Of a stretch of DNA of 49,772 nt, positions 7,156 to 17,161 are shown piece by piece (the first letter of the stretch is position 1; every line of letters starts with the position of its first letter). The stretch is from contig JARGOB010000020.1 in assembly GCA_029212925.1 (NCBI GenBank), positions 1 to 49,772 of the forward strand, in the 5' to 3' direction. The notes below the pieces were generated by a model. It did no database searches and had not been told where the DNA came from. It saw only the letters and a list, made by a program, of their open reading frames with translations. The stretch comes from Coxiellaceae bacterium (GTDB lineage: Bacteria; Pseudomonadota; Gammaproteobacteria; Coxiellales; Coxiellaceae). The translations under genes were made by a program, and so were the position numbers.

Positions 7156-8106
7156 CTATTGAATATGGCCAAGGATGCCATCAAGCTCATCAAGACTATT
7201 ATAATGAATCACCAAGCGGCCTTTACCACCATTGGTGTGACGGATATTCACTATCGCCCCTAAACGCTCAGCCAGATTATTTTGTAAGCGCTTCACATCC
7301 GGATCCATCGCGGCAGGTTGGTTGTTATGATGCGCATGATGCGGTTGCTGCAACTGCTTAATCAACTCTTCGGTTTGACGCACCGACAATGAGCGCTCAA
7401 TAACTTGCTGTGCGACTTCCACCTGTTCAGCAGGTGACAACGACAATAATGCACGTGCATGCCCCATGTCCAATTGGCCTTGCTCAACCATGCCACGTAC
7501 TACCGATGGCAACTGCAATAAGCGCAATAAATTACTCACCGACGCACGCGATTTACCAACCGCTTTCGCCACGGCATCATGCGTCATATCAAATTCTTCA
7601 ATCAAACGCGCCAAAGCTTGCGCTTCTTCAATTGCATTGAGGTCTTGGCGCTGAATGTTTTCAATCAACGACATCGCTATCGCCGCATCGTCTTTTATAG
7701 CGCGAACAACGGCAGGCACTTCTGTTAGCCCCGCCATTTGCGCCGCACGCCAGCGACGCTCACCCGCAATGATTTCATATTTACCTTCAGGCAAGGTACG
7801 CACCACAATCGGTTGGATAATGCCTTGCGACTTAATGGAGTCCGCTAATTCTTGTAATGCAGATTCTGACATCTGCTGACGTGGTTGGTATTTGCCAGGC
7901 TGGACTTCATCAACCGATAAGTGACGCAACTCGGCATTCAGTGTTACTTTTTTTGTATCCGCTTGTTTAGCACCGGCATCACTACTGGCCTCAGTGCTTA
8001 CACTGCTTTCATTGCTTTCGCTTGGCGCTGAATCCATGCCACCCAATAACTCAGACAAACCTAAGTCACTTAACCCTTTACCCAAACCACGTTTTACTTG
8101 CGACAT
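7156..8106 (-). CDS. parB: Chromosome partitioning protein ParB
   Basis: This 316-residue protein has a low-complexity N-terminus and a ParB/Spo0J core with QPGKYQPR, the CTP-binding box GERRWRAA (about residues 116-123) and ENIQRQDLNAIEEA. A helix-turn-helix (DAVAKAVGKSRASVSNLLRLLQLP) and a C-terminal dimerisation tail follow. ParB loads on parS and works with ParA in origin segregation. It starts 14 bases after parA, behind an AAGGGGG ribosome binding site, so the two form an operon with rsmG. No parS palindrome was found in this window. Confidence 0.96.
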   Translation of the reverse strand: MSQVKRGLGKGLSDLGLSELLGGMDSAPSESNESSVSTEASSDAGAKQADTKKVTLNAELRHLSVDEVQPGKYQPRQQMSESALQELADSIKSQGIIQPIVVRTLPEGKYEIIAGERRWRAAQMAGLTEVPAVVRAIKDDAAIAMSLIENIQRQDLNAIEEAQALARLIEEFDMTHDAVAKAVGKSRASVSNLLRLLQLPSVVRGMVEQGQLDMGHARALLSLSPAEQVEVAQQVIERSLSVRQTEELIKQLQQPHHAHHNNQPAAMDPDVKRLQNNLAERLGAIVNIRHTNGGKGRLVIHYNSLDELDGILGHIQ

Positions 8107-8120
8107 GTGCGCCCCCTTGG

Positions 8121-8930
8121 TTATGCCGTCTCTGCTACTTCTGCATTATCTACAATCGCCGTCTCACCACCCTGCTGACGACGCATCAACTCGCCAGTCA
8201 GTGCTAAATAAGCCACCGCACCTTGAGAGCGCTTATCATAACACATCACTGGAACGCCATGGCTCGGCGCCTCTGCTAATCTAACATTGCGTGGAATTAC
8301 CGTTTGGTACACTTTATCGCCGAAGTGACTGATTAATTGTTCCGATACATCAATCGTCAATCGATTACGACCGTCATACATCGTACGCAGCAAGCCCTCG
8401 AGTTTAAGGTCAGGATTAGCCGTCTTACGAATCTTATCGATGCTGCTCAACAAGCTAGCCAACCCCTCTAGCGCATAGTATTCACACTGAATCGGCACTA
8501 ACACACTATCAGCCGCCACCAACGCATTCACCGTGACAATGTTCAACGACGGTGCGCAATCAATAATGACAAAATCATAGGCTTGCTTAGCCTGTTCAAG
8601 CACCCGCTTTAAGGCTGACTCGCGTTGCTCTGATTTAAGCAACCGCACTTCAGCAACTGTAAGATCACCATTCGATGGCAAAATATCATAACCCCATTCG
8701 GTAGTCACCGACGCCTCAGCCACAGAACACTCTGCCAATAAAATTTGGTTTACCGATAACTGCAGTTGCGACTTATCTAAACCACTGCCCACCGTCGCAC
8801 TGCCTTGCGGATCCAAATCAACCAACAACACCTTTTTCTTGATCGCTGCCAACGATGCAGACAGGTTAACACTGGTGGTGGTCTTACCCACACCGCCTTT
8901 TTGGTTTGCTACTGCAATTACTTTGGTCAT
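8121..8930 (-). CDS. parA: Chromosome partitioning ATPase ParA (Soj)
   Basis: This 269-residue protein opens with [18 protein letters not shown], the deviant Walker A motif of ParA/MinD ATPases, followed by DLDPQGSAT and [11 protein letters not shown]. Length and order (rsmG-parA-parB) are those of the conserved near-origin cluster. The ATG overlaps the rsmG stop codon in an ATGA arrangement (8927-8930). It drives partition of the chromosome origin together with ParB. Confidence 0.96.
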   Translation of the reverse strand: MTKVIAVANQKGGVGKTTTSVNLSASLAAIKKKVLLVDLDPQGSATVGSGLDKSQLQLSVNQILLAECSVAEASVTTEWGYDILPSNGDLTVAEVRLLKSEQRESALKRVLEQAKQAYDFVIIDCAPSLNIVTVNALVAADSVLVPIQCEYYALEGLASLLSSIDKIRKTANPDLKLEGLLRTMYDGRNRLTIDVSEQLISHFGDKVYQTVIPRNVRLAEAPSHGVPVMCYDKRSQGAVAYLALTGELMRRQQGGETAIVDNAEVAETA

Positions 8931-9544
8931 AATTGAATCTCTATCAAGTGGCGCTCTTCATGCAATAAAGGCACATCAATTTTGTGGCAAATAACGTGGT
9001 CATCAAACGTATCGAGCTCGTGTTCGGGTAACTTACCTTTCATAAAGTAAAAACGACCACCCGGTCGCAGCAAGTGCCGCGCTAAAGCAATGGTATCCGC
9101 TATCTTGCCCACAGCCCGCGTTATGATAGCATCAAACAAGGGATCGGCGCGATAGCTTTCCACACGCGAGTGAACCACATCAACCAATGACAACTGCAAC
9201 TCGGCAACCGCCTGCACCAAGAAGCGAGTCTTCTTACTGTTACTATCCAACAGTGTCACTTTCTGATCAGGCCGCATAATGGCTAACGCTATACCAGGGA
9301 AACCCGCCCCGGTGCCAACATCCAGCACACTGCCGTCCTTTATATAAGGAGCCACTGCCAAACTATCGAGCACATGATGACTGATCTGTTGCTCAATATC
9401 AGTGATAGCCGTCAGGTTATACACCTTGTTCCACTTGTTAAGTAATCGAATATGCTCAGCCAACTGCTTTGTTTGATTCTCATCAATAGCAAATGGCAGT
9501 TGCTGTAGCGCCGTATTGAACTGTTTTTGATCTAATGTTTTCAT
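8927..9544 (-). CDS. rsmG: 16S rRNA (guanine527-N7)-methyltransferase RsmG
   Basis: This 205-residue class I methyltransferase has [14 protein letters not shown], the SAM loop [17 protein letters not shown] and the downstream ITRAVG block that define RsmG (GidB). I place the start at ATG 9544 (MKTLDQKQ). The frame stays open to 9640, but that extension is 32 residues longer than the family and would run through the divergent GNAT gene start. RsmG methylates G527 of 16S rRNA. Its position upstream of parA is conserved in many bacteria. Confidence 0.95.
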   Translation of the reverse strand: MKTLDQKQFNTALQQLPFAIDENQTKQLAEHIRLLNKWNKVYNLTAITDIEQQISHHVLDSLAVAPYIKDGSVLDVGTGAGFPGIALAIMRPDQKVTLLDSNSKKTRFLVQAVAELQLSLVDVVHSRVESYRADPLFDAIITRAVGKIADTIALARHLLRPGGRFYFMKGKLPEHELDTFDDHVICHKIDVPLLHEERHLIEIQL

Positions 9545-9598
9545 GGCCGAGACTATACCATAGTGTGCTAGCAACACGAAGTATGTTAATATCCCCGC

Positions 9599-10192
9599 AT
9601 GAAACAGGAAATTGAACCAACAGTACTCGAAGGGACGCATGTACGGCTAGAGCCGCTAGCAGAAGAACATGCCGAATCACTCTATCACGCCGGCAAAGAC
9701 CCTAAAATTTGGGTGTGGATGACTCGCTCAGCGTTTGAAAGTGTCGATGATACCAAAATGTGGATTCAATACGCTAATCATATGGCGATGCTTGGCGAAG
9801 ACCTACCATTCGCTATTATCGATAAAAAATCCGGCATGGCGGTTGGCAGCACCCGACTCCTTAATATAGATATGAATAATCGCACCGCCGAAATTGGCTG
9901 GAACTGGCTCACCCCTAAACACTGGCGAACAGCCACCAATAGCGAAAGCCAACTATTGTTACTCGGCTACGTATTTGGTGACTTGCAAATGTATCGCGTA
10001 CAAATGTGTGTTGACACACGCAACATACAAGCCATTAATTCATTCAAAAAAATTGGTGCCACACAAGAAGGCATATTGCGCTCGGTACACATTAATTACG
10101 ATGGTCACCGTTGCGACTATTCTATTTCTAGCATCCTTGATTTCGAATGGCCCAAAGTGAAAGCGACTTTAGAAAAACGCCTTACACCCTAG
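9599..10192 (+). CDS. RimJ/RimL-type GNAT acetyltransferase
   Basis: This 197-residue protein begins LEGTHVRLEPLAEEHAESLY, the typical N-terminus of RimJ/RimL-like GNATs. It continues with GSTRLLNIDMNNRTAEIGWNWL and RVQMCVDTRNIQAINSFKKIGATQEGILR, both hallmark blocks for acceptor and acetyl-CoA binding. It is divergent from rsmG with only 54 bases between the starts. Members acetylate protein N-termini, small molecules or antibiotics; the substrate cannot be deduced here. Confidence 0.85.
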   Translation: MKQEIEPTVLEGTHVRLEPLAEEHAESLYHAGKDPKIWVWMTRSAFESVDDTKMWIQYANHMAMLGEDLPFAIIDKKSGMAVGSTRLLNIDMNNRTAEIGWNWLTPKHWRTATNSESQLLLLGYVFGDLQMYRVQMCVDTRNIQAINSFKKIGATQEGILRSVHINYDGHRCDYSISSILDFEWPKVKATLEKRLTP

Positions 10193-10263
10193 ATTTATAT
10201 TGATGAGCAAACTCACAATCCACTGCTATAATTTGACCTCAGCAGCTGTTGCCCGGGGTTAAA

Positions 10264-11598
10264 ATGAAGCATGACGCACATCAATTAGAAGTCACAACCG
10301 ATGATGATCAAGCCATCGAATTTATAAATGCTTTTGTTGATGGCTGGTTGCAACTCGATAAAAACACGCTTCAAGTACTTGAACATGCCGACAATAAACC
10401 TGATTGCGCTATATTACAATGCTATGCCGCATTAATGCATATTTGTAGCTTATCAAAAAATGAGGCATTAAAAGCTAATACACTTATTGATCGCGCGCTT
10501 AACCATTATGATGACCTTACCCCACGTGAACAGTTATTTATTCAGGCGGTTCAAGCCAGCATGGAAAATCGCCTGGAGGATGCCCTGAGTTTTTATGAAA
10601 AAATAGGCAAGCAATGGCCGCGTGATCTTGTTGCTGCAAAAATGATTGAATTCCACTGCTATGAAACCGGTGAATATAAACGCCAGCTAGCCTACTTTAA
10701 AAACCATGAACATGATAATAAAGAACAACCACATTATTTAGCGATGCTGGCTTTTGCTTATGAGTTAAATGGAAAAGTTGATCAATGCATCCAAACGGCT
10801 AACGAATCGATCGATTTATTTGCGCATAACCCGTGGGCCTTCCATGCGTTAGTTCATGCTTACACCAGTAATGGCCAATACCATAATGGCATTCGCTTAT
10901 TGCGTGAAACAGAAGCGATTTGGTCTCAAGGCATTCAGTTCATTCAATCGCATATGGGATTCCATTTGGCCGCCTTGTATTTAACCGAGCTCGATTACGA
11001 TAATGCTATTAATATATATCACCAATATGTGTGGGATAAACAACCCGAAACCATAAACGAACAAAAAGACGCTATTTTATTGTTATGGACTATTGAACTG
11101 GCTGGTCGCAATCTCTCCTATGAATGGCAACGCATCACCCCCTACCTTGAACAGCATACTGCTGAATTCAATTTTCCACTGCTGAATATCATGTTCATAT
11201 ATGCATATTTTCGTGCTGGTGAAAATCTCAAGGCTGAACAAGCACTGCAAAAACTAAAGCAATTTGCTCAGCAACAACAAGGCATTGATGCACAACGCTG
11301 GCAGCAATGCGGTATACCGTTAGCTGAAGCCTGTAAAGCATTCGCTGAAAAAGACTACAGTCACGCCTGCAAACTATTATCTGGAAAGTTTGACAGCACT
11401 GAAACCGGTGGTAGCGACGAGCAGCGCAGTGTGCTTTGGCAATCGTATTTGCAAAGTTTAATTCATTGCGGCCAAGATAAAGAAGCCGTTGCGCTATTGA
11501 ATGATATGATGGGCCAAAGTAAAACGCCCTGCGCTTTAGAAGATTGGTGGCAACAACAAATTAAAGTGAATCTGAACGCTGCTCAGGACTCTGAATAA
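10264..11598 (+). CDS. TPR repeat protein similar to TTC38
   Basis: This 444-residue helical protein has tetratricopeptide-like repeats. The stretches NPWAFHALVHAYTSNGQYHNGI and SHMGFHLAALYLTELDYDNA match the TTC38 family pattern with conserved histidines. I choose ATG 10264 with GGGG just upstream rather than the TTG at 10249. The 3' end overlaps the convergent MFS gene by 38 bases. TTC38-like bacterial proteins have no established biochemical function, and there is no signal peptide, so a cytoplasmic location is likely. Confidence 0.75.
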   Translation: MKHDAHQLEVTTDDDQAIEFINAFVDGWLQLDKNTLQVLEHADNKPDCAILQCYAALMHICSLSKNEALKANTLIDRALNHYDDLTPREQLFIQAVQASMENRLEDALSFYEKIGKQWPRDLVAAKMIEFHCYETGEYKRQLAYFKNHEHDNKEQPHYLAMLAFAYELNGKVDQCIQTANESIDLFAHNPWAFHALVHAYTSNGQYHNGIRLLRETEAIWSQGIQFIQSHMGFHLAALYLTELDYDNAINIYHQYVWDKQPETINEQKDAILLLWTIELAGRNLSYEWQRITPYLEQHTAEFNFPLLNIMFIYAYFRAGENLKAEQALQKLKQFAQQQQGIDAQRWQQCGIPLAEACKAFAEKDYSHACKLLSGKFDSTETGGSDEQRSVLWQSYLQSLIHCGQDKEAVALLNDMMGQSKTPCALEDWWQQQIKVNLNAAQDSE

Positions 11599-12838
11599 GC
11601 CATAGCACCACTAACGAGATGAGCACCAAAACCACACTGGCCGTTAACGCACCAAAGAGACTCCACTCATCAAGCACCCCACCCAAGAAAGCACTAATAG
11701 CATAACCTAACGCGGTCACTGAGCCGGTCACACCCATGACCCAACCTTGCTCGCTTTCATTCACTTGATCCGATATCCAACGCAACCCTTGCGCATATAC
11801 CACACACTGAAATACTGCTGCAAGAATCACACAAATCCAAGCTACCGTTAATGATGGCACGTAAGCATTTAATGCAATAAAAACACCTAACAACGGAATA
11901 CTAATCCATAACGATGCCTTAATCGAAAAGCGGTCAGCGATAAAACCATTGAGCCAACCAAAACCAATCACAAAGCCCACACCCAGCGCAGCCATAAACC
12001 AAGCAGTTGCTGAAGTGGTAAAACCAAAGCGCGACATCATAAACGGTGAGATATATGAATAGTAAAAACTCCAGCTCAGTATATTGATAAGAAAAAATCC
12101 AATCAATGCATTGATACGTTTATCCTTGCAAGCTTGAATAATTAAGGTAAATGCACGACTAAAGCGTAATTTAGCACCGGCTATTTCACCAGCAAATGTG
12201 TCTTTATACATCACCTGCAATAACCACATATTCAATACCGAAATAATACCCGCCAGTATCAATGGCGTCTTATAATCAAACCAACTGACCAAATGCGGAT
12301 CACTCAATAAACCGCCTAACGCTGGACCCAACACAAAACCCAACGACATCGACATTAAAATCAAACCCAAATTACGCGACTTCTGATCGTCGTGACTCAT
12401 GTCAATAATTGACGCCTGCGCAATCGGTTGACTACCGGTGGTAAAACCATCAATCACTCGGCCCAGTATGAGCAACCACAACGCATGCCATACCACCGCT
12501 AACGCGGTTAAAAAATAACCTAACGCCGAGCCAGCTAAACAAAACATCAATGCTTTTTTACGACCCACTTTATCGGAAAAATCACCCAGTACAGTTGAAC
12601 CAACAAACCAGCACAGCATAAATACCATAATCACAATGCCATATAAAAAACTGCGCTCTTGCGCAGAAAATGCATCGCTAAAAAAATGTGAAGCTGGGCT
12701 TTGCAAAATACCATTTAATATCGGAAATACGATACCAAGACCCATGCCGTCCAGAAATAGCACAATAAATAACGGCAAGCCGGCATACATAAAGTGCATG
12801 GAAGATTTTCTGTGTGTTTTATTTTTTTTTGCTGTCAT
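11561..12838 (-). CDS. TetA-like MFS transporter
   Basis: This 425-residue protein has about 12 membrane helices. It has the MFS motif A LGDFSDKVGRKKALM after helix 2 and GRVIDGFTTGSQPIAQASIID resembling the TetA/Bmr-type drug efflux pattern with DHA1 motif C-like GFVLGPALGG. I start at ATG 12838; the frame could begin at a TTG at 12874 overlapping the previous gene, but the extra segment is hydrophilic and lacks a clear ribosome binding site. Substrate unknown. It lies directly downstream of the DUF4143 ATPase gene on the same strand. Confidence 0.85.
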   Translation of the reverse strand: MTAKKNKTHRKSSMHFMYAGLPLFIVLFLDGMGLGIVFPILNGILQSPASHFFSDAFSAQERSFLYGIVIMVFMLCWFVGSTVLGDFSDKVGRKKALMFCLAGSALGYFLTALAVVWHALWLLILGRVIDGFTTGSQPIAQASIIDMSHDDQKSRNLGLILMSMSLGFVLGPALGGLLSDPHLVSWFDYKTPLILAGIISVLNMWLLQVMYKDTFAGEIAGAKLRFSRAFTLIIQACKDKRINALIGFFLINILSWSFYYSYISPFMMSRFGFTTSATAWFMAALGVGFVIGFGWLNGFIADRFSIKASLWISIPLLGVFIALNAYVPSLTVAWICVILAAVFQCVVYAQGLRWISDQVNESEQGWVMGVTGSVTALGYAISAFLGGVLDEWSLFGALTASVVLVLISLVVLWLIQSPEQRSDSL

Positions 12839-12870
12839 GGATATCAGACTAGCATGACGAGTCAGTTCAC

Positions 12871-14043
12871 TCAACCAGACTCACTGATAGCTTCTGATGC
12901 TTGCTGCAAATAATCACCATAGGATTGCACCAACAAATTATCACTGATTTTACGTGGCTTGCCTTGGTACAAAATAAACCCTTTATCCTTATCAGCCATG
13001 ATTTCCTTTATGTGCTTTGACATACGCGGCGTGTATGTGGATGATGCTTTGATTTCGATAAATTCACGCTGCTGTCCATGCTCATAGATGACATCCACCT
13101 CGACACTGCCGTTGCTGCTACGATAAAAATATAACTGGTTATGTTTTGCTTCTAATAAAGATAGTTTTTTTAATTCTGAGACTACGTAATTTTCAAATAA
13201 AGCACCATACATCGGGCCTTTCTCATATTGCTCTTGTGTTGATACGCCAGTGAGGTATGACACTAAACCCGTATCATAAAAATACATCTTAGGCGATTTA
13301 ACAATGCGTTTACCTAAATTGTCATGGAATGGCGGCAATAAAAAAACAATATAGGCGGCCTCTAATGCAGACAGCCAACGTTTAATTGTTTGCACCGTAA
13401 CGCCCAGATCATTGGCATAATGCGACATATTCATCACTTGACTAGCATTCGCTGCCAATAATTCAATAAAGCGACTAAAGTCACGCAAGTCTCCAACACT
13501 CACCAGATCACGTAAATCTTTAGTAATGTAGTTTTGCAAATACGATGACATCCATAAATCATTACCCGCGTAATGACGCACCACTAACTCTGGATAGCTG
13601 CCCTTATATATAGAGTTAGCTCTTAAATCCGCTGGCATCTCTTGATAACTGAGTGGCAATAAAGACATCAAACCAATGCGCCCTGCTAATGACTCCGTAA
13701 TACCCTTTACGAATGCAAACTGACTTGAACCGGTTAAAATATACTTACCGTAATTTTGACGATCATTATCCACCGCTATTTTCACGTAGTTAAAAATTTC
13801 CGGTGCTTTTTGTGCTTCGTCAAAAATCACACAGTTGTTATAGCGCGCCATAAAACCTTCTGGGTCATCGGCAAATTCAGACGTAACCGCATAATCATCA
13901 AAAGTAACATACTCATAGTCTGTTAATAGGTGTTGCAACATCGTCGACTTGCCCGACTGACGCGGTCCAGTGATACCCACTACTGGGAAGTGCTGCAAAT
14001 ACTCTTGGAGTCGCGGTTGCTGTAATCGCTCTATGTAACTCAT
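12871..14043 (-). CDS. AAA_14/DUF4143 ATPase with C-terminal nuclease-like domain
   Basis: This 390-residue protein has Walker A GPRQSGKST (residues 26-34), Walker B-type CVIFDEAQKAPE and the sensor YILTGSSQF. A central winged-helix region (SHYANDLGVTVQTIKRWLSALEAAYIVFLLPPF) follows, then a C-terminal DUF4143 domain with SVEVDVIYEHG...FIEIKAS, which has the E-V-D...E-x-K spacing of PD-(D/E)xK nuclease-like folds. The ATG at 14043 has an AGGG ribosome binding site; the longer frame to 14121 begins inside a palindrome. Upstream lie two 39-bp palindromes, probably operators. The cellular role of this family is poorly known; it is often solitary and horizontally spread. Confidence 0.85.
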   Translation of the reverse strand: MSYIERLQQPRLQEYLQHFPVVGITGPRQSGKSTMLQHLLTDYEYVTFDDYAVTSEFADDPEGFMARYNNCVIFDEAQKAPEIFNYVKIAVDNDRQNYGKYILTGSSQFAFVKGITESLAGRIGLMSLLPLSYQEMPADLRANSIYKGSYPELVVRHYAGNDLWMSSYLQNYITKDLRDLVSVGDLRDFSRFIELLAANASQVMNMSHYANDLGVTVQTIKRWLSALEAAYIVFLLPPFHDNLGKRIVKSPKMYFYDTGLVSYLTGVSTQEQYEKGPMYGALFENYVVSELKKLSLLEAKHNQLYFYRSSNGSVEVDVIYEHGQQREFIEIKASSTYTPRMSKHIKEIMADKDKGFILYQGKPRKISDNLLVQSYGDYLQQASEAISESG

Positions 14044-14058
14044 TGATTTTACCCTATA

Positions 14059-14097
14059 ATCGTGCAATTTTATGATTGAATCATAAATATACACGAT
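14059..14097. repeat. 39-bp palindrome, proximal copy, before the DUF4143 ATPase gene
   Basis: Arms ATCGTGCAATTTTATGATT (14059-14077) and AATCATAAATATACACGAT (14079-14097) flank a single G. Three of nineteen pairs mismatch. It sits 16 bases upstream of the ATPase start and shares its core TTTATGATT-N-AATCATAAA with the distal copy, as expected of a paired operator. Confidence 0.8.
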
Positions 14098-14119
14098 ATT
14101 TAACGGAATATCGATAAAC

Positions 14120-14158
14120 ATCGTGCAAATTTATGATTCAATCATAAATTTGCACGAT
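14120..14158. repeat. 39-bp perfect palindrome, distal copy, before the DUF4143 ATPase gene
   Basis: Arms ATCGTGCAAATTTATGATT (14120-14138) and its exact reverse complement (14140-14158) surround one C at 14139, giving a 39-bp palindrome with no mismatch. Centres of the two copies are 61 bp apart. It may bind a regulator or mark an insertion site. Confidence 0.85.
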
Positions 14159-14303
14159 AAATCGCGTAATATGGCATCAGTAAGAATGTCAGATTTAAGC
14201 TTAGGTTGGGCCAAAACCTTTTCTGAGAAACCGGAATGTATAACTAATACCTGAGGATTTCGAAGAAATGGTTTTGGTCCAAGATAAGCCAAATATGGCG
14301 TTC

Positions 14304-16196
14304 TTAAGCGGCTTGTTTTTTTAGGTGGAGCAGAAGTAGAGAGATAGCAGCCGGAGTCATTCCGGGAATACGACTGGCCTGACCAATCGTTGTGGGCTTA
14401 ACGTTTTGCAGTTTTTGACGCACTTCATTCGACAAACCATAGACATCGTCGTAATCGAGATCTTCAGGCAAGGCTTGTAAATCAGATTGTTGTTGACGCT
14501 CAATGTCTTTTTGTTGGCGTGCGACATAACCAGCATACTTGGCTTGAATTTCAACTTGCTCACGCGCTAGCTCTTCAGCAATGCCTGGACCAAAACCATC
14601 AACCGCCATCAATGCATCATAAGTTACGTTCGGGCGCTTTAATAAATCCATGGCATTGTATTCACGTTCTAACACTTGATCGAACTGTTGTGTAAATGCT
14701 TGTGCCATGTCGGTACCCGCACGGCACCATAATGCTTTTAGTCGTGAGGTTTCTGTATCAGCCGCGTCACTTTTTTTCATATAAATATCACGCTGCCATT
14801 CAGGCACACAACCCAGCTCAAAACCGATCTCCGTTAAACGCGCATCGGCATTGTCTTGGCGTAATGATAAGCGGTATTCAGCACGCGAAGTAAACATACG
14901 GTAGGGTTCCAATGTGCCGCGCGTAATTAAATCATCAATTAACACACCGATATAGGCTTGATCACGACGTGGCGACCAAGCGTCTTTACCTTGCGCTTTA
15001 AGTGCGGCATTTAAACCAGCAATCAATCCTTGCGCCGCCGCTTCTTCATAACCCGTCGTACCATTGATTTGGCCAGCAAAGTATAAACCACTAATAAATT
15101 GCGTTTCTAAGCTGGGCTTTAAATCACGCGGATCAAAGTAATCGTATTCAATCGCATAACCGGGTCGTACAATATGACAATCTTCCAAACCGGCAATGCT
15201 ATGCACAAACGCCATTTGCACATCATAAGGCAAGCTAGTTGAAATACCATTTGGATACACTTCAGTGGTATGCAAACCTTCCGGCTCTAAAAATAATTGA
15301 TGACGATCACGCTCCGCGAAACGATTCACTTTATCTTCAATCGATGGGCAATAACGTGGCCCAACACCCTCAATATCACCAGCGAAAATAGGTGAGCGTG
15401 AAAAGTTATCACGAATAATCTGATGCGTCTGTTCATTGGTATAAGTAATATGACATGGCACTTGGCGCGGGTGTTGATCACGGTTACCGTAATACGACAT
15501 CACTGGCCGTGGCTCATCGCCTGGTTGTGCTTGTAACTTGGCATAATCAATCGTGCGCCCATCGATACGTGGTGGTGTTCCCGTTTTTAAGCGACCTACG
15601 CGAAACGGTAATTCACGTAAACGGTTGGCCAATGCAATCGATGGTGGATCGCCTGCCCGACCACCACTTTGTTTGATATCACCAATATGAATCTTGCCAC
15701 CTAAAAACGTACCAACGGTTAGCACCACTTGACGCGCATAGAACTTAAGGCCCATTTGGGTAACCACACCGGTGACTTGTTCACCCTCAACCATCAAGTC
15801 ATCAACGGCTTGTTGAAAGATTTTTAAATTTGGTTGATTTTCTAATGCGTTGCGAATAAACGTTTTATATAACGTACGATCAGTTTGTACACGCGTCGCT
15901 CTAACGGCTGGCCCTTTACGTGAGTTCAACACACGAAATTGAATGCCGGCATGATCAGCTGCCGTAGCCATGATGCCACCAAGCGCATCAATTTCTTTAA
16001 CTAGGTGGGTTTTACCAATGCCGCCGATGGCAGGATTACAAGACATCTGACCCAGCGTATCGACATTATGCGTGAGTAATAGCGTATTCGCACCGGTACG
16101 TGCAGCCGCCAGCGCCGCCTCGGTTCCAGCATGGCCACCACCCACGATAATCACGTCATATGATTGATTTTCTAGTATATTTTGCTTCTTTTGCAC
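14304..16196 (-). CDS. mnmG: tRNA uridine-5-carboxymethylaminomethyl modification enzyme MnmG (GidA)
   Basis: This 630-residue FAD enzyme has [21 protein letters not shown] at the N-terminus, [10 protein letters not shown], and the C-terminal YEEAAAQGL and [16 protein letters not shown] blocks. With MnmE it modifies U34 of several tRNAs. The start is a GTG at 16196, about 13 residues before the FAD motif, slightly longer than in E. coli. MnmE lies 4 kb away on the same strand beyond three opposite-strand genes, so the usual close grouping is interrupted. An imperfect inverted repeat (GGGCCAAAACC near 14208 and GGTTTTGGTCC near 14270) lies downstream. Confidence 0.97.
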   Translation of the reverse strand: MQKKQNILENQSYDVIIVGGGHAGTEAALAAARTGANTLLLTHNVDTLGQMSCNPAIGGIGKTHLVKEIDALGGIMATAADHAGIQFRVLNSRKGPAVRATRVQTDRTLYKTFIRNALENQPNLKIFQQAVDDLMVEGEQVTGVVTQMGLKFYARQVVLTVGTFLGGKIHIGDIKQSGGRAGDPPSIALANRLRELPFRVGRLKTGTPPRIDGRTIDYAKLQAQPGDEPRPVMSYYGNRDQHPRQVPCHITYTNEQTHQIIRDNFSRSPIFAGDIEGVGPRYCPSIEDKVNRFAERDRHQLFLEPEGLHTTEVYPNGISTSLPYDVQMAFVHSIAGLEDCHIVRPGYAIEYDYFDPRDLKPSLETQFISGLYFAGQINGTTGYEEAAAQGLIAGLNAALKAQGKDAWSPRRDQAYIGVLIDDLITRGTLEPYRMFTSRAEYRLSLRQDNADARLTEIGFELGCVPEWQRDIYMKKSDAADTETSRLKALWCRAGTDMAQAFTQQFDQVLEREYNAMDLLKRPNVTYDALMAVDGFGPGIAEELAREQVEIQAKYAGYVARQQKDIERQQQSDLQALPEDLDYDDVYGLSNEVRQKLQNVKPTTIGQASRIPGMTPAAISLLLLHLKKQAA

Positions 16197-16376
16197 CGGC
16201 CTATCTCATATCATCTATCGAATAAAACGTATTCACTGGTCTAGACAGGCGATTTTAACAAAAGATGACCAAAATGGATATGGTTACAGGAGCAGCTTTT
16301 GACTCAACCAGCCGAATACTATATTTTAAATGCAGCTAGTAATGGAATCATGCAAGATTACAAGGAATCGGTACAC

Positions 16377-17138
16377 ATGCTACTTCGCTTTTCGACCGTC
16401 ATCACCCTGTTACTACTGCTCACCCCCGTCGCACTCATCGCCAAAACCAACAGCAATAATACACCTAGCAATCATTTTCTGATGCGCATTGGCTTGGGAG
16501 CTGGCGTCAGCCACTTTAACCAGCAAACGCAAAATATTCAATTAAATACCAACCTGTTTAATCGCTACATCAATGACAGCACAACCAACGGATCACTCGA
16601 ATTCAATACCGGCTTTGGTTATCTTGCAGCGGTTAATCGGCAGTTTACAATTGAATTTACCGCTGACGCTTACTTGGTCGATTTTGGCAATAGTGGTGGT
16701 ACCGTTAAACCCGCCGCTAATATTAATATCAATTTCGATACACTGAATTATGCCTACACTATTCAGCCGACTTTACTGGGCATGTTTGAGACACGCTTTG
16801 CCTGGAATGTTTCAACGTTTCAGCCTTATTTTTTAGCAGGTGCTGGTATCGCTTATGTCAAAATGCAGCACTATTACGAAACCACACCCGCCGGCAGCTC
16901 TGCCTCACCCATGGCCTTTCCATTTGGTAATGATAGCGAAGCTAATTTAGCCTACACCTTTGGCCTTGGCGTTCAGTATCACTGGCATAAAACCAACTGG
17001 GTTGAACTCGGCTATCAATACATCAATGCCGATCGTGCCCAGCTTAATGTCAATGGCGTGCAGACCAGTTCAACGCGCTTGCAAAGCGCGATATTACAAG
17101 GGCACTACCTCACCATGGATTTTGGAATTTCTGTCTAG
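16377..17138 (+). CDS. Outer membrane beta-barrel protein
   Basis: This 253-residue protein has a signal peptide (MLLRFSTVITLLLLLTPVALIAK) and alternating hydrophobic/polar strands such as FLMRIGLGAGVSHF, FEFTADAYLVDFG-type segments and YTFGLGVQYHWHKTNWVELGYQYI. It ends HYLTMDFGISV, consistent with an OmpA/OmpW-like eight-stranded barrel. I chose ATG 16377, behind AAGGA, because the signal peptide starts there; the frame is open further upstream from a TTG. It is followed after 23 bases by a secreted beta-propeller gene, likely in the same operon. Function unknown. Confidence 0.75.
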   Translation: MLLRFSTVITLLLLLTPVALIAKTNSNNTPSNHFLMRIGLGAGVSHFNQQTQNIQLNTNLFNRYINDSTTNGSLEFNTGFGYLAAVNRQFTIEFTADAYLVDFGNSGGTVKPAANININFDTLNYAYTIQPTLLGMFETRFAWNVSTFQPYFLAGAGIAYVKMQHYYETTPAGSSASPMAFPFGNDSEANLAYTFGLGVQYHWHKTNWVELGYQYINADRAQLNVNGVQTSSTRLQSAILQGHYLTMDFGISV

Positions 17139-17161
17139 CTTAAAACAACAAGGATGGCACT

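Noticed and set aside
9545..9640. Extended RsmG N-terminus
   Set aside because: Thirty-two extra residues not seen in the family and overlapping the divergent GNAT gene; ATG 9544 is the better start.
13766..13774. DnaA box-like TTATCCACC
   Set aside because: A single imperfect site inside the ATPase gene with no cluster or AT-rich unwinding region.
14044..14121. N-terminal extension of the DUF4143 ATPase
   Set aside because: The upstream ATG lies within the 39-bp palindrome and the extension translates the proximal palindrome; ATG 14043 has a good ribosome binding site.
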